A stretch of 64,000 nucleotides of DNA from CBDHCC01 sp965261015 (GCA_965261015.1 CBDHCC010000002.1:806001-870000); one strand, 5' to 3'; counted from the first letter of the stretch, positions 34,975 to 44,051 are shown. A program made the numbers and translations. The notes: generated by a model not told the origin, from the letters alone.

Positions 34975-35823
34975 CTAAACCTTTTTACCAAAAACCGGTT
35001 TGGTCCTTGCTAAGTATGTTTCTGCTTTGACAGGCAGGCGCGCCGGCTCAATCCACATCATCAACCCGTCGGGAGATAAACTGGCGGCCATCTGTTGGCC
35101 ACCAAGTTCCAAAGTGTCTTTGTCGGACAGAGTCACACCTTCTCGAACAAGATACCCAGCCAAACTGTAGAGGGTGCTTGCTTGACCGACAGGATCAGGT
35201 CGGTCGTTTAGGACGGCGAGGTCAACGCCAACCAGCGGGACCAAGCCGCGCGCGATGGCGGCATAGCGCCCTTCCATGCGGCCCATGTCTACTCGCATCC
35301 AACTGTCTAGGGGCAGTGCCCCGAGTTCACTGCCGCTTACGAGATCAGCCGTGGCGGAGATGAAGTGAGCCGCTTCGACAAAAGTCCCGGAAGGTTGCCA
35401 GCAGATGGCAGTGGTGGCCCGCGTCCTGGCAATCAGCGCTGAGAGGAGGGAGGTTAGGACAGCCTTGCGCAAGCCGTCCCGACGATCGGTAACGTCTTCG
35501 ATTGGTGCGACGATGACATGTTCCGAATGACCCAGCGCACTCTCGATAGCAGTTGGCCAAGCGATGTTCGCCCGAACTCCCAACTCCCACTCAGGCCGCG
35601 GCAAGGCGGTTGGCACCCTGATGATTGAGAACGGCACACCGCCGAACACCACCCCAAATCCCGAATCTTGAAGTTCCGGAAGGTCGAGCGGAGATAGTCC
35701 GAACGGCTTCGCAGTGGCATCACCTGCGACCGCCGCCTCTAAAGCCGCGTAGATGACCGGCCGACCGTCAGTGCCGACCAGATACGCGATCACGCGATCA
35801 CCGCTCTCGAGCTTAGTACCCAT
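34975..35823 (-). CDS. DUF4261-like protein
   Basis: A 282-aa soluble alpha/beta protein. The block around NIAWPTAIESALGHSEHVIV and the later LLSALIARTRATTAICW resemble DUF4261 proteins, which often occur near secreted toxins. The start is the ATG at 35823 preceded by AGGGGGTG. It is the first gene of the minus-strand run toward the Imm11-like gene (66 nt gap) and the giant RTX gene, and it is divergent from the acyltransferase gene. It could be a second immunity or accessory protein, or an unrelated cytoplasmic factor; nothing in the sequence reveals an enzymatic activity. Confidence 0.6.
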   Translation of the reverse strand: MGTKLESGDRVIAYLVGTDGRPVIYAALEAAVAGDATAKPFGLSPLDLPELQDSGFGVVFGGVPFSIIRVPTALPRPEWELGVRANIAWPTAIESALGHSEHVIVAPIEDVTDRRDGLRKAVLTSLLSALIARTRATTAICWQPSGTFVEAAHFISATADLVSGSELGALPLDSWMRVDMGRMEGRYAAIARGLVPLVGVDLAVLNDRPDPVGQASTLYSLAGYLVREGVTLSDKDTLELGGQQMAASLSPDGLMMWIEPARLPVKAETYLARTKPVFGKKV

Positions 35824-35954
35824 TTCACCCCCTACCTTCTGGAAAGATTAGGGGAGCGGAACCTTTCCGACAATCCCCTTTGAATGGCGAATTGACACCC
35901 CCTCCTCTCTCTTTAGGACGCTCCTACAAACGCACGAGCGCAGGGGAGAACGAA
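35824..35954. promoter_or_regulatory. divergent promoter region between DUF4261-like and HlyC-like genes
   Basis: A 131-nt spacer between head-to-head genes. On the plus strand TTGACA is present at 35892-35897, but no good -10 box lies 16-18 nt further on, so the promoter call is weak. Ribosome-binding sites for both flanking genes lie at its two ends. Confidence 0.3.
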
Positions 35955-36584
35955 GTGGCTGATGGGACGAAAAAGGGGGTCGCAGAAGGATTGGGGAGCG
36001 TTGATAAGGCGGCAGGGGTCGACCTGCCTGTCGCGCCCAATCCCCAGCTCAGTCCAGAGATCGCCCAGAAAGTAGCCACCCTTCGCTCCCAGGTGCGTGA
36101 GAGCTTCGGCAAGGTGGTCATGTCTCTCATGCTGCTGCCCCGCTATCGTAGCCAGACACTCGGCGACCTCCAGCACCTCGTGCTTGAGCCGCTTCTCCGC
36201 GACCGAGTGGCGATCGCTTACCCGGGCAAGACTGATGAGAGCGCCCTGGCCGACATCACGGGCTTGGCGATCTGGGCCAGCGTTTCGGAAGAGGTGGACC
36301 GCTCCATCCGCGAGCAGGTAAAGGCGGGCGTGTTCCCGGTTCGCCTCAAGGCCGAGGACTGGACCTCGGGTTCCATCAACTGGCTTCTGGACGTGATCGC
36401 GCCCGATCAGAAGGCGACTGCCAACGTCATCGCCAACTTCAAGCAGCTGGTGAAGGAGGGTTCACTCCGCCTCCATCCGCTCATCACCAAGCTGATCGAC
36501 GAGGACACACTTAAGAAGCTTGGCGCCGAAAAGCTGTCTGCTGCGACGGCCGAGCCGCAGCCAGCGGACACCACTACCCACTAA
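35955..36584 (+). CDS. HlyC-like toxin-activating lysine acyltransferase
   Basis: The family transfers an acyl chain from acyl-ACP onto lysines of RTX proteins. The 209-aa product contains AIWASVSEEV, then KAEDWTSG and WLLDVIAP, which align with HlyC blocks CSWANLSLEN, VAEDWTSG and WFIDWIAP. The catalytic Asp92 of HlyC corresponds to Asp146. HlyC His23 (SPLHR) corresponds to Tyr64 (LPRYR), with a His ten residues later (His74). The start is GTG at 35955 because GGGGAG at 35943-35948 lies 6 nt upstream; a 75-nt in-frame extension to 35880 has no such site. A bidirectional hairpin separates it from hlyD. Its likely substrate is the giant RTX protein, by proximity. Confidence 0.75.
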   Translation: MADGTKKGVAEGLGSVDKAAGVDLPVAPNPQLSPEIAQKVATLRSQVRESFGKVVMSLMLLPRYRSQTLGDLQHLVLEPLLRDRVAIAYPGKTDESALADITGLAIWASVSEEVDRSIREQVKAGVFPVRLKAEDWTSGSINWLLDVIAPDQKATANVIANFKQLVKEGSLRLHPLITKLIDEDTLKKLGAEKLSAATAEPQPADTTTH

Positions 36585-36589
36585 CAGTT

Positions 36590-36613
36590 GGCGGGAGCCT
36601 CAGCGCTCCCGCC
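36590..36613. terminator. bidirectional hairpin between convergent acyltransferase and hlyD genes
   Basis: A perfect 9-bp stem, GGCGGGAGC at 36590-36598 against GCTCCCGCC at 36605-36613, with a 6-nt loop. It lies directly between the two converging stop codons. No long U-tract follows. Confidence 0.6.
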
Positions 36614-38093
36614 CTGCCTCGTCCATCGCCTTGGCAATGGGTGAGAGCAGATAGTCGATAACCCGGCGCGTGCCGGTCTTGATCTCCGCCTGCACCGCCA
36701 TGCCGGGACCCACACGGGCACAAAGCGGGTTGGCGGGCGTGTCCACGGCCGAGCACTTCAGCCGGATGCGCGCGGCGTAGACCAGTCCCGCCTGCACGGG
36801 GCGACCGCTCTCGTCGCGCTGACTGCCGGCGGGTGCCTGCGACTGGTCGATGGCGTCCCGGCTGATGTCCTCCACCACGCCGTCGATCAGCCCGAAGTCC
36901 GTGAAGTTGAACGCCTCCAGCTTCACCGCCACCCGCTCGCCGACCTGCACGAAGCCGATATCGCGGTTCTGCACGAAGGCCTCCACCTCGATCGGATTGG
37001 TGCAGGCACGATCGCGACCGTCGCCCGAGCACGGCACGATCACCATCAGCGCCTGCGCCGGCTGCACGACACCGCCCACGGTGGTCACCGCCAGCTGCTG
37101 AACAACACCGTCGACGGGACTGCGAAGCTCCTGGTTTCCACGCCGCGCCTCGCTCTTGCGCAGCTCCTCGCCCGCGAGACCCGCACGGTCGTTTGCGTCG
37201 ACCAGCGCCGTCACCGCCGCTTTCCCGAACGTCTCTCGCAGCTGCGCCACCTGCGCGTCGATGGTGCCGATCGCCGCGCGCGCCGCGTCGGCGTTGGCCT
37301 GCTCTACGTCGACCTCCTTCTCCTGCTCGGCGGCGGCCTGCTGATACTCCAGCAGCTTGAGCTTGGAATAGTAGCCGCGCTCAGCGAGCTTCTCGCGCGC
37401 GTCCAGCTGCTTCGCGATGAAGGGCTTGGCGCCCATCAGCTTGGCGATGCGCGCCTGCGTGCCCGCGAGCTCGGCCGCCTTCTCGGCCCGTGCCTGGCGC
37501 AATCCGGAGATCTGCGCCTCGTATTCGGCAATTGCGGTGCGGACGTATTGTTGCTCCGTCGCGACCACCGAGGCCGGCGTGCCTGGGGGAGCTGAGAACC
37601 GCGAGGCGCGGCCCTGCAGGTGTGCCAGCAGCGCATCATTTCTGGCTTGTACCAGCTTGGCGGAGTTCAGCGTCTGGGTGGACTGTGCCTCGTCGGCCGT
37701 GGCCATGGTAGGATCGAGCTCAATGAGAAGCTGCCCCGCCTTCACCCGCTGGCCGTTCCTCACGTGTATGGCGCGCACCGAGCCGATCTCCAGCGGCTGC
37801 ACGACCTTGACGTTTCCCGCAGGCACCGTCTTGCCGCTGGCGACCGCCACCACGTCCACACGCCCGATGAAGGACCAGACCAGCGCCACCACGAACACGC
37901 CGCACATGGTGAGCAGCAGCCAACGCAGGCCGACGCTGGGCGGCTTCTCCATGATCTCGAGAGCCGCCGGCAGGAACTCGTGGTCCGAGCGCCGCCTGGC
38001 GGTCTTCTCCGCCCTGTTCTGGTTGCGCCAGCTCTCGCGCAGGATGCCCCAGTGCCGCGCGGCCGTGGGGAAGCGGTCGGAGAACATCCCCAT
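36600..38093 (-). CDS. HlyD-type periplasmic adaptor of type I secretion
   Basis: A 497-aa membrane fusion protein. It has a short cytoplasmic N-terminus, one transmembrane helix near residues 55-80 (LLLTMCGVFVVALVWSF), a beta-barrel/lipoyl half (VKVVQPLEIGSVRAIHVRNG), a long coiled coil rich in Gln, Ala and Glu (about 130-330), the second lipoyl half (LRSPVDGVVQQLAVTTVGG) and a C-terminal beta domain. It bridges the inner-membrane ABC exporter and a TolC-like outer-membrane channel; no TolC gene is in the window. The ATG at 38093 overlaps the stop of the ABC transporter gene (TGATG), so the pair is an operon. The longer upstream frame is a shadow of hlyB. Confidence 0.92.
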   Translation of the reverse strand: MGMFSDRFPTAARHWGILRESWRNQNRAEKTARRRSDHEFLPAALEIMEKPPSVGLRWLLLTMCGVFVVALVWSFIGRVDVVAVASGKTVPAGNVKVVQPLEIGSVRAIHVRNGQRVKAGQLLIELDPTMATADEAQSTQTLNSAKLVQARNDALLAHLQGRASRFSAPPGTPASVVATEQQYVRTAIAEYEAQISGLRQARAEKAAELAGTQARIAKLMGAKPFIAKQLDAREKLAERGYYSKLKLLEYQQAAAEQEKEVDVEQANADAARAAIGTIDAQVAQLRETFGKAAVTALVDANDRAGLAGEELRKSEARRGNQELRSPVDGVVQQLAVTTVGGVVQPAQALMVIVPCSGDGRDRACTNPIEVEAFVQNRDIGFVQVGERVAVKLEAFNFTDFGLIDGVVEDISRDAIDQSQAPAGSQRDESGRPVQAGLVYAARIRLKCSAVDTPANPLCARVGPGMAVQAEIKTGTRRVIDYLLSPIAKAMDEAGRER

Positions 38094-40351
38094 CAGGCGA
38101 CCTCGCTCGTCGCCTGCCCGCCGGATATGTCGCCGGTCTGCGTGCCCATCTGCTTGGCGTGCAGCTGTGAGTAACGGCCGCCCGAGTTCACCAGGCTCGC
38201 GTGCGTGCCGATCTCCGTGATCTCGCCCGCCTCCACGGTGATGATGCGGTCGCACTTGCGCACCGCCGACAGCCGGTGCGCGATGATCAGCACCGTGCGG
38301 CCCTTGGCGATGGCGTTCAGGTTCCTCTGGATGATCTCTTCGCTCTCGGCGTCCAAGGCGCTGGTCGCCTCGTCCAGGATGAGGATGGCGGGATCGCCGA
38401 TGAGCGCGCGTGCGATCGCGAGCCGCTGGCGCTGACCGCCCGACAGGTTGGCGCCGCGCTCCTCGATGACCGTGTCGTAGCCATGCGACAGCTCGACGAT
38501 GAACTCGTGCGCGCCGGCGAGCTTGGCCGCCCCGATCACGCGCTCCATGCTCATGGTCGGATCCGCCATGGCGATGTTCTCGCGCACCGTGCGGTTGAAG
38601 AGCATGTTCTCCTGCAGCACGACCCCGATCTGGCGCCGCAGCCACGCCGGATCGACGAGCGACAGGTCGACGCCGTCCACCAGAACGCGGCCCTGTTCGG
38701 GCACGTAGAGGCGCTGCACGAGCTTGGTGAGCGTCGACTTTCCTGAGCCCGACGGTCCCACGATGCCTAGCATCTCGCCTGCCTTCACCGTCAGCTCCAC
38801 GCCGCGCAGCGCCTCGGGCACATCGGGGCGGTAGCGGAAGCGCACCTTGTCGAACTCCACCTCGCCCTTGATCGGCGGGAGCGAAGCGCGACCTGGACTG
38901 TGCTCCGGCTCGGCGGGCGAGTTGAGGATGTCACCAAGGCGATCAACCGAAATCCGCACCTGCTGGAAGTCCTGCCATAGCTGCGAGAGCCTGAGAATCG
39001 GCTGCGCGACGCGGCCCGCCAGCATGTTGAAGGCGACGAGCGAGCCCACCGACAGGTCGCCCGCGATCACCGCCTTGGCGCCGAAGAACAGGATGGCGAC
39101 GGTCGTCAGCTTGGAGACCAGCTGGATGGCGTGGCTGCCCCAATTGGACAACATCGCGACATCGTAGCCCGTCTGCACATAGCCCGCGAACTGCTTCTCC
39201 CAGCGGTCCCGCATGCGCGGCTCGACCGCCATGGCCTTGAGCGTCCCGATGCCGGTCACCGTCTCGACCAGGAAGGACTGGTTCTCGGCCCCGCGCTTGA
39301 ACTTCTCGTCGAGTTTGGCGCGTAGCGGCGGGGTGACGAACAGCGAGATGGTGACGTACACAGGGATGGTGAGCGCCACGATCAGCGTCAGCATGGGCGA
39401 GTAGAGATACATCACCGCGAAGAACACGAGCGTGAAGAACAGGTCGATCACTAGTGTGACCGCGTTGGACGTCAGGAACTGGCGGATATTCTCCAGTTCG
39501 CGGACGCGCGCGACGCTGTCACCCACTCGACGGCTCTCGAAGTAGCTGAGCGGCAGCGCCACCAGGTGCCGGAAGAGGCTCGCTGATAGCTCCGCGTCGA
39601 CTCGGTTGGTGGTGTGCGCGAACAGCCAGGTGCGAAGGCCCGACAGCACCGTCTCCACGATCAGCATGAAGCCGAGCGCAAAGGCCAACACCTCCAGCGT
39701 GGTCAGCGATTGGTGGACGAGCACCTTGTCGATCACGAGCTGGAAGACGATCGGCGTCACCAGCCCGATCAGCTGCAGGAAGAAGCTGCCGATCAGCACG
39801 TCACGCAGCGCCGAGCGATATTTCACCAGCGCCGGGATGAACCAGCTGATGTCGAAGGCGCGCTTCTCGCCCGCGATCCGCTCGCGCGAGGTCATGAGCA
39901 GCACGCGGCCGCCGTAGCGCGCCTCCAAGTCGTCCGCCGACCAGACCTCCGGACGCTGCGCGTCGGCGCGTTGCACCAGGTAACGCGGAATGTCCCCCTG
40001 ATCGTCGACTTTCAAGAGGAGCACGGCGCCGCCGTCGACCGTGTCGGCGAGCGCCGGCAACGGCAGTCGAGCCAGCTCCGGAATGTCGGCGGTACGCAGT
40101 CGGGCGATCAGCTCCAGGCGCTTGGCGATGCGCACCAGCTGCTCGAACGTGTAGGGCTCGTCCCCTTTGCCACGGTCATGGTGGATCTGGGCGGGTTCGG
40201 CGGGGGTGCCCAGGAACTTGGCCAGCAGAACGAAGCAGGCGAGCGCCGGGTCGAGCGGCGGCAGGACCTCGCCCTGCTCGCCCGGTGGAGCGTGGCGCGC
40301 ACTGTCCATGATGTCGTCCGTGCCGGATTGGCCCGGCAGAACGCCGCTCAT
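38093..40351 (-). CDS. HlyB-type ABC exporter of type I secretion
   Basis: A 752-aa fused exporter. An N-terminal C39-like domain (PALACFVLLAKFLG) is followed by a transmembrane region starting near FDISWFIPAL with several hydrophobic helices. The ATPase has Walker A GPSGSGKST, signature LSGGQRQRLAIARAL, Walker B AILILDEATSALD and the H-loop AHRLS. It should recognise the C-terminal signal of the giant RTX protein and drive its export with HlyD. I chose the ATG at 40351 because GGGGGCG lies about 7 nt upstream; ATGs at 40438 and 40309 are alternatives. It is co-transcribed with hlyD through a 1-nt overlap. Confidence 0.92.
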   Translation of the reverse strand: MSGVLPGQSGTDDIMDSARHAPPGEQGEVLPPLDPALACFVLLAKFLGTPAEPAQIHHDRGKGDEPYTFEQLVRIAKRLELIARLRTADIPELARLPLPALADTVDGGAVLLLKVDDQGDIPRYLVQRADAQRPEVWSADDLEARYGGRVLLMTSRERIAGEKRAFDISWFIPALVKYRSALRDVLIGSFFLQLIGLVTPIVFQLVIDKVLVHQSLTTLEVLAFALGFMLIVETVLSGLRTWLFAHTTNRVDAELSASLFRHLVALPLSYFESRRVGDSVARVRELENIRQFLTSNAVTLVIDLFFTLVFFAVMYLYSPMLTLIVALTIPVYVTISLFVTPPLRAKLDEKFKRGAENQSFLVETVTGIGTLKAMAVEPRMRDRWEKQFAGYVQTGYDVAMLSNWGSHAIQLVSKLTTVAILFFGAKAVIAGDLSVGSLVAFNMLAGRVAQPILRLSQLWQDFQQVRISVDRLGDILNSPAEPEHSPGRASLPPIKGEVEFDKVRFRYRPDVPEALRGVELTVKAGEMLGIVGPSGSGKSTLTKLVQRLYVPEQGRVLVDGVDLSLVDPAWLRRQIGVVLQENMLFNRTVRENIAMADPTMSMERVIGAAKLAGAHEFIVELSHGYDTVIEERGANLSGGQRQRLAIARALIGDPAILILDEATSALDAESEEIIQRNLNAIAKGRTVLIIAHRLSAVRKCDRIITVEAGEITEIGTHASLVNSGGRYSQLHAKQMGTQTGDISGGQATSEVA

Positions 40352-40524
40352 CTGGTCGCCCCCATCACTCGCCCGGTCGACTAGCGGACTGGAGAGCGCA
40401 ACGGAAGGGACGCGATCAGTTTGGGAGCGCCATCGCACCGCGCGCCGTCACAGATGAGCGGAGTGTAAGCGGCCGCACCCCTTCTCGTCTGGCCCAGTCA
40501 GCGAGATTGGGCGGACGGTACTGC

Positions 40525-40945
40525 TCATCCGCCCACATCCTGTACCTCTCCGACAAGCGTCAACGGATATCGGAATGCCAAGCCTAGCTTCGAAGCCTTG
40601 CGCGCCATCCAGTGCAGCGGCGGCTGTACGAGCGGATCGTTCGGATGACCGCCGCTTACATCTGCGTGCGCCCCCACGAACCAGCGCTGCTCCACCTTCT
40701 CAAGCATACGAGGTTTAGCATTGATGGCCGAGGCCCACGGTCCGGAGCGTCGGCTTGAAGCTTGGCCGGTGCTCGTCAAGGGCCAGCGCGTGGAAGCCGT
40801 GCTCGATCGGCGATCGAATTCTGGTTTGGTGGCCGTTAGCCTGAGGAACCACACGGCCGCGATCGCAACTACTGCGGCGACCGTCGCCACAGTGCCGAGC
40901 AGCGCCGCCGCCCTCCTCGACCACGCCTTTTATGCCGTGCCACAT
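40525..40945 (-). pseudogene. relic of a DUF2235 (Tle1-like) phospholipase effector, frameshifted and 5'-truncated
   Basis: Two minus-strand frames together give the C-terminal signatures of DUF2235 hydrolases, the family that includes T6SS Tle1 phospholipases. One frame reads HALALDEHRPSFKPT, the classic HALAxDExRxxFxPT block. The other reads QRWFVGAHADVSGGHPND followed by LHWMARKASKLGLAF, the family's WFxGxHxDVGGG and LxWM blocks. A frame change is needed between them near 40740-40770, and the catalytic GxSxG region is absent. It is therefore dead and partial. Confidence 0.65.
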
Positions 40946-41254
40946 ACGCCGTCCGGCGCTAGTCCTCTGATGAGGTGAAGCGGGGCGTAGCCGAAGCCGA
41001 CGTGCGTTCTGCTTCGCCGATGCTGAGCGGATCGCCGATGCGAGAGCCTCATGGCGAGCGCCCTTGCAATCGCCGAACTGCGGAAGGACGGAGCCCAGCC
41101 GATAGGCTATCGCCAGCCACTCGTTGCGCCGAGGTCTGGTCGAGACCCGGAATGGAGCAGATACTGGTTCAGCATTCGACGATGTGTCAGAGTCGCTTGC
41201 GAAACCCTGCTAGGCGGGTGAACCGACAACACGAGAAGATGCGAACCCCGCCGC
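40946..41254. other. intergenic, no gene recognised
   Basis: 309 nt between the DUF2235 relic and the HD/ATPase operon. All frames look like shadows, with Arg/Pro-rich translations. It should hold the promoter of the downstream operon, but I see no confident -35/-10 pair. Confidence 0.4.
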
Positions 41255-42322
41255 ATGTGGAGCACACAGCCGCTAGAGACCTTCGTCGAGCAGAAACTCA
41301 AGGAGCAGCACGCTGTCAAGGGCGCCGCCCAGTGGGCACGCTACGTCGAATTGCGCACCGAGATGTCGGGTGAGATCCTTCCGTGGATCGCGACGGTCGA
41401 ACCCGAGCTTTCCGACCATGGCGTCGATCACATCGAGAACGTCATTGAGAACGCCACCCAGCTCCTTGGGCTGCCCACCTCCCACGGGGACGAGGTCAAT
41501 TGGGATCTGCCTGGCGAATTCAACGTGCACGAACTCCTCCTGCTACTGCTCGGATGCCTCACGCACGACGTCGGCAACATCCTGGGGCGGGAGAAGCACA
41601 ACCTCGCCATCGGCAATGCCGCCACGCTCGCGGGCACGGGCTGGCTGAGCTACTCCAACGGCGACCGACGCATAATCGAGAGCATTGGACGCTCACATAG
41701 CGGCCGCACGACCGACGGGGGCAGGGACACTCTGGCGGCGCTGTCCAAGCAGCCCGCCTTCTTCGCGCAGGCGCAGGTCCGTCTGGAGGAGATCGCAGCC
41801 GTTCTGCGTTTCGCCGACGAGCTGGCCGAGGGGCCACAACGAACGTCGGCCGCGCTCTTGGCCCTCACCAATTTGGACGCCGTGAAGCCGGAACACAGGT
41901 TCAGCGACAAGAGCCGCCTCTACCATCTGTATGCCGCTATGACGACGTACCACATCGATCACGCGGCCGGACGCATACTCGTCGACTACGACATCGACAG
42001 GCGCGACGCCTTTTACCCGGAGGACGACGGGGAACGGCGCGCTCTCATGCGCGCCGTGCTCGCCAAGACATACGCGCGCGCCGTCAAGCTCAATGCTGAG
42101 CGGCAGTACGCCAGACACTACTCGAAGGCGCTCTCGCACTTCCGGGAGACGTCGATCAGCCTCCGCTTCTACGAACGCGGACAGCCGTTGGACCTGCCCG
42201 CGCGAACCGTCGACATAAGCGATGCCCGAACTGCTCTGGAGACGGTGCTCACCCTGGAAAGCATCGCAGCGAACTTCGCGCTCGATGATGTCTTAGACAC
42301 GCTCTTTCACGAAGGAAGCTGA
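41255..42322 (+). CDS. HD phosphohydrolase of conflict-system type (HD-CE-like)
   Basis: A 355-aa HD-superfamily protein: LSDHGVDHIENV (His55, His59), then GCLTHDVGN (His104-Asp105), and further acidic residues in RFADELAEGPQR. This arrangement, with a downstream ORC/AAA-type ATPase, resembles HD domains catalogued in prokaryotic conflict systems. It may hydrolyse a nucleotide or second messenger when triggered. The gene is separated by one nucleotide from the ATPase gene, so the products are probably made together. The start is uncertain because no strong ribosome-binding site precedes the ATG at 41255. Confidence 0.7.
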   Translation: MWSTQPLETFVEQKLKEQHAVKGAAQWARYVELRTEMSGEILPWIATVEPELSDHGVDHIENVIENATQLLGLPTSHGDEVNWDLPGEFNVHELLLLLLGCLTHDVGNILGREKHNLAIGNAATLAGTGWLSYSNGDRRIIESIGRSHSGRTTDGGRDTLAALSKQPAFFAQAQVRLEEIAAVLRFADELAEGPQRTSAALLALTNLDAVKPEHRFSDKSRLYHLYAAMTTYHIDHAAGRILVDYDIDRRDAFYPEDDGERRALMRAVLAKTYARAVKLNAERQYARHYSKALSHFRETSISLRFYERGQPLDLPARTVDISDARTALETVLTLESIAANFALDDVLDTLFHEGS

Positions 42323-42323
42323 C

Positions 42324-44051
42324 ATGCCGATCGCCAATCCGTTCGAGTACGAAGCCGCATCCAGCCTGGATGCGGATCGGCTGTCGGAGTGGTTCATCGA
42401 CGATCACAACTACGCCCGCTTCATCCGCTCCCGCCGCAACGTCATCCTCGATGGCGACAGGGGATCGGGCAAGAGCATGATCCTCGTCTACTATTCGTTT
42501 GAGAACGAGGTAGCCCGCGCCCGTCTGGACAACGCCAAACCAGACCTGTCGAACGTGGGTATCTACGTTCCCAGCAACAATCCGCTCCTGCAGCGATCGG
42601 AACACCTCGAAGCGCTCGACGGGCCGCAACGCAGCATCATATCGGAGCGGTACCTCACATTTACCATCGTCGCCGCGATCGGGAAGGCGTTGCAGCTGCT
42701 CCGGGAGCACATTGACGACAAGGAGCGGGACGAGCTGCTCAAGGAACTCCGATACCTCATGCCGTCGGATCGGCTGACGTCGGTCACCGACCCCGCGCTA
42801 TACGTGACCCGCTACGTTCGGGACGCGCTCAAGGCCGATCAGGAGACGCTGGCGAAGGGATTGGACTTCGAGTTCAACCTGGACACCTCGTCCTTCTACA
42901 TACACATCCTGCCACTCCTCGAAGCCCTACGCCGCAATGCCATGCTCGCGCAGACCCACTTCTCCCTTCTGGTGGACGACGCGCACATGCTAGACTCCTA
43001 TCAGCAGAGGATTATCAACTCGTGGCTGGGCTACCGCGACCATTCGCTGTTCTCGCTCAAGGTGGCGATCGCGGGCATGAGGAACTACGACCTGCGCACT
43101 GCCTTCGGCGGCAACATCCTTGAAGGTCACGACTACACGGCCATCAACCTCTACCGACCCTTTCAAAACCTCCAGTCGGAGTACGGCCGCTTCGCCACGA
43201 AGGTGGTCAACCGGCGCCTCAAGCAGGCCGGCATCGAACGACCCGCAGAGGAGTTCTTCCCCACCAGCGACTCCTTCACCAAGGACTTGGCCAACGCCAA
43301 GCGGCGCGCGGAAAAGCTGGCCATCGATCGCGGCATCGACCCCAAAGACAAAAAGTCTTTCAACGACTTCCGCTATAAATTTGGACGGGCCCTCTACTTC
43401 CGCGACCGAAGCAGCCGGGCCAACAAGCCGCAGTATTCGGGATTTGAGACGATCACCCACCTCTCCACCGGGGTCGTCCGAAACCTGCTCAATCTCTGCT
43501 ATGCCATGTTCGAGCGTGAGGTTTCGCTCAGACAACATGACCCAGCCTTCATCCGAACCGATTTGCAGCGCGAGGTCATCCTGGACGCCAGCGACAAGCA
43601 GTGGGAGTTCGTCCGGGGCGAACTCGACAAGTCGATCGCCCACTGCTCACCGACCGACGCGGTTAAGATTGATCAGCTTCTCAAGCAGCTTGCCGAGCAC
43701 TTCCGCGGGCGGCTGCTCCACCACGACTCCGAGCCACGCGTCCTGGTCTTCTCGATCTCCGTCTTCGACCGGCTGCGGGACCAGGAACTCGTCAGGCTCC
43801 TCGACCTCGCCGAGGAGGCTCAGCTCCTCTACGTCCGCTCGGGCACCGCCAAGTCGGGCGGCGGGCGCGAGAACTATTACGTCGTCAACCGCATGCTCCT
43901 GCCGCAGTACGGACTCGACGTGCACGGCCAGCATGGCCGCGCATCGCTCAAGGCCAGCGACCTGCTCGCGGCCGCCAACCACAACAGACCTCTGCCGACG
44001 ACACCGGAAGAGGACGTCGAACCGGACCAAGGGCTTCTCTTCGATGTCTGA
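42324..44051 (+). CDS. ORC/Cdc6-like P-loop ATPase of defence type
   Basis: A 575-aa P-loop NTPase: Walker A DGDRGSGKS at residues 43-51, and a Walker B-like FSLLVDDAHML near residue 215, in an arrangement like ORC/AAA or STAND ATPases. It has an extended helical C-terminal half with conserved-looking ETITHLSTGVVRNLL, typical of a winged-helix-bearing tail. It is likely the sensor or switch of the three-gene operon. It starts 1 nt after the HD gene and ends by overlapping the next gene by 8 nt. No transmembrane segments are visible. Confidence 0.7.
   Translation: MPIANPFEYEAASSLDADRLSEWFIDDHNYARFIRSRRNVILDGDRGSGKSMILVYYSFENEVARARLDNAKPDLSNVGIYVPSNNPLLQRSEHLEALDGPQRSIISERYLTFTIVAAIGKALQLLREHIDDKERDELLKELRYLMPSDRLTSVTDPALYVTRYVRDALKADQETLAKGLDFEFNLDTSSFYIHILPLLEALRRNAMLAQTHFSLLVDDAHMLDSYQQRIINSWLGYRDHSLFSLKVAIAGMRNYDLRTAFGGNILEGHDYTAINLYRPFQNLQSEYGRFATKVVNRRLKQAGIERPAEEFFPTSDSFTKDLANAKRRAEKLAIDRGIDPKDKKSFNDFRYKFGRALYFRDRSSRANKPQYSGFETITHLSTGVVRNLLNLCYAMFEREVSLRQHDPAFIRTDLQREVILDASDKQWEFVRGELDKSIAHCSPTDAVKIDQLLKQLAEHFRGRLLHHDSEPRVLVFSISVFDRLRDQELVRLLDLAEEAQLLYVRSGTAKSGGGRENYYVVNRMLLPQYGLDVHGQHGRASLKASDLLAAANHNRPLPTTPEEDVEPDQGLLFDV

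Noticed and set aside
38094..38645. Upstream part of the 681-aa frame containing HlyD
   Set aside because: It is an out-of-frame read of hlyB; HlyD begins at the ATG at 38093.
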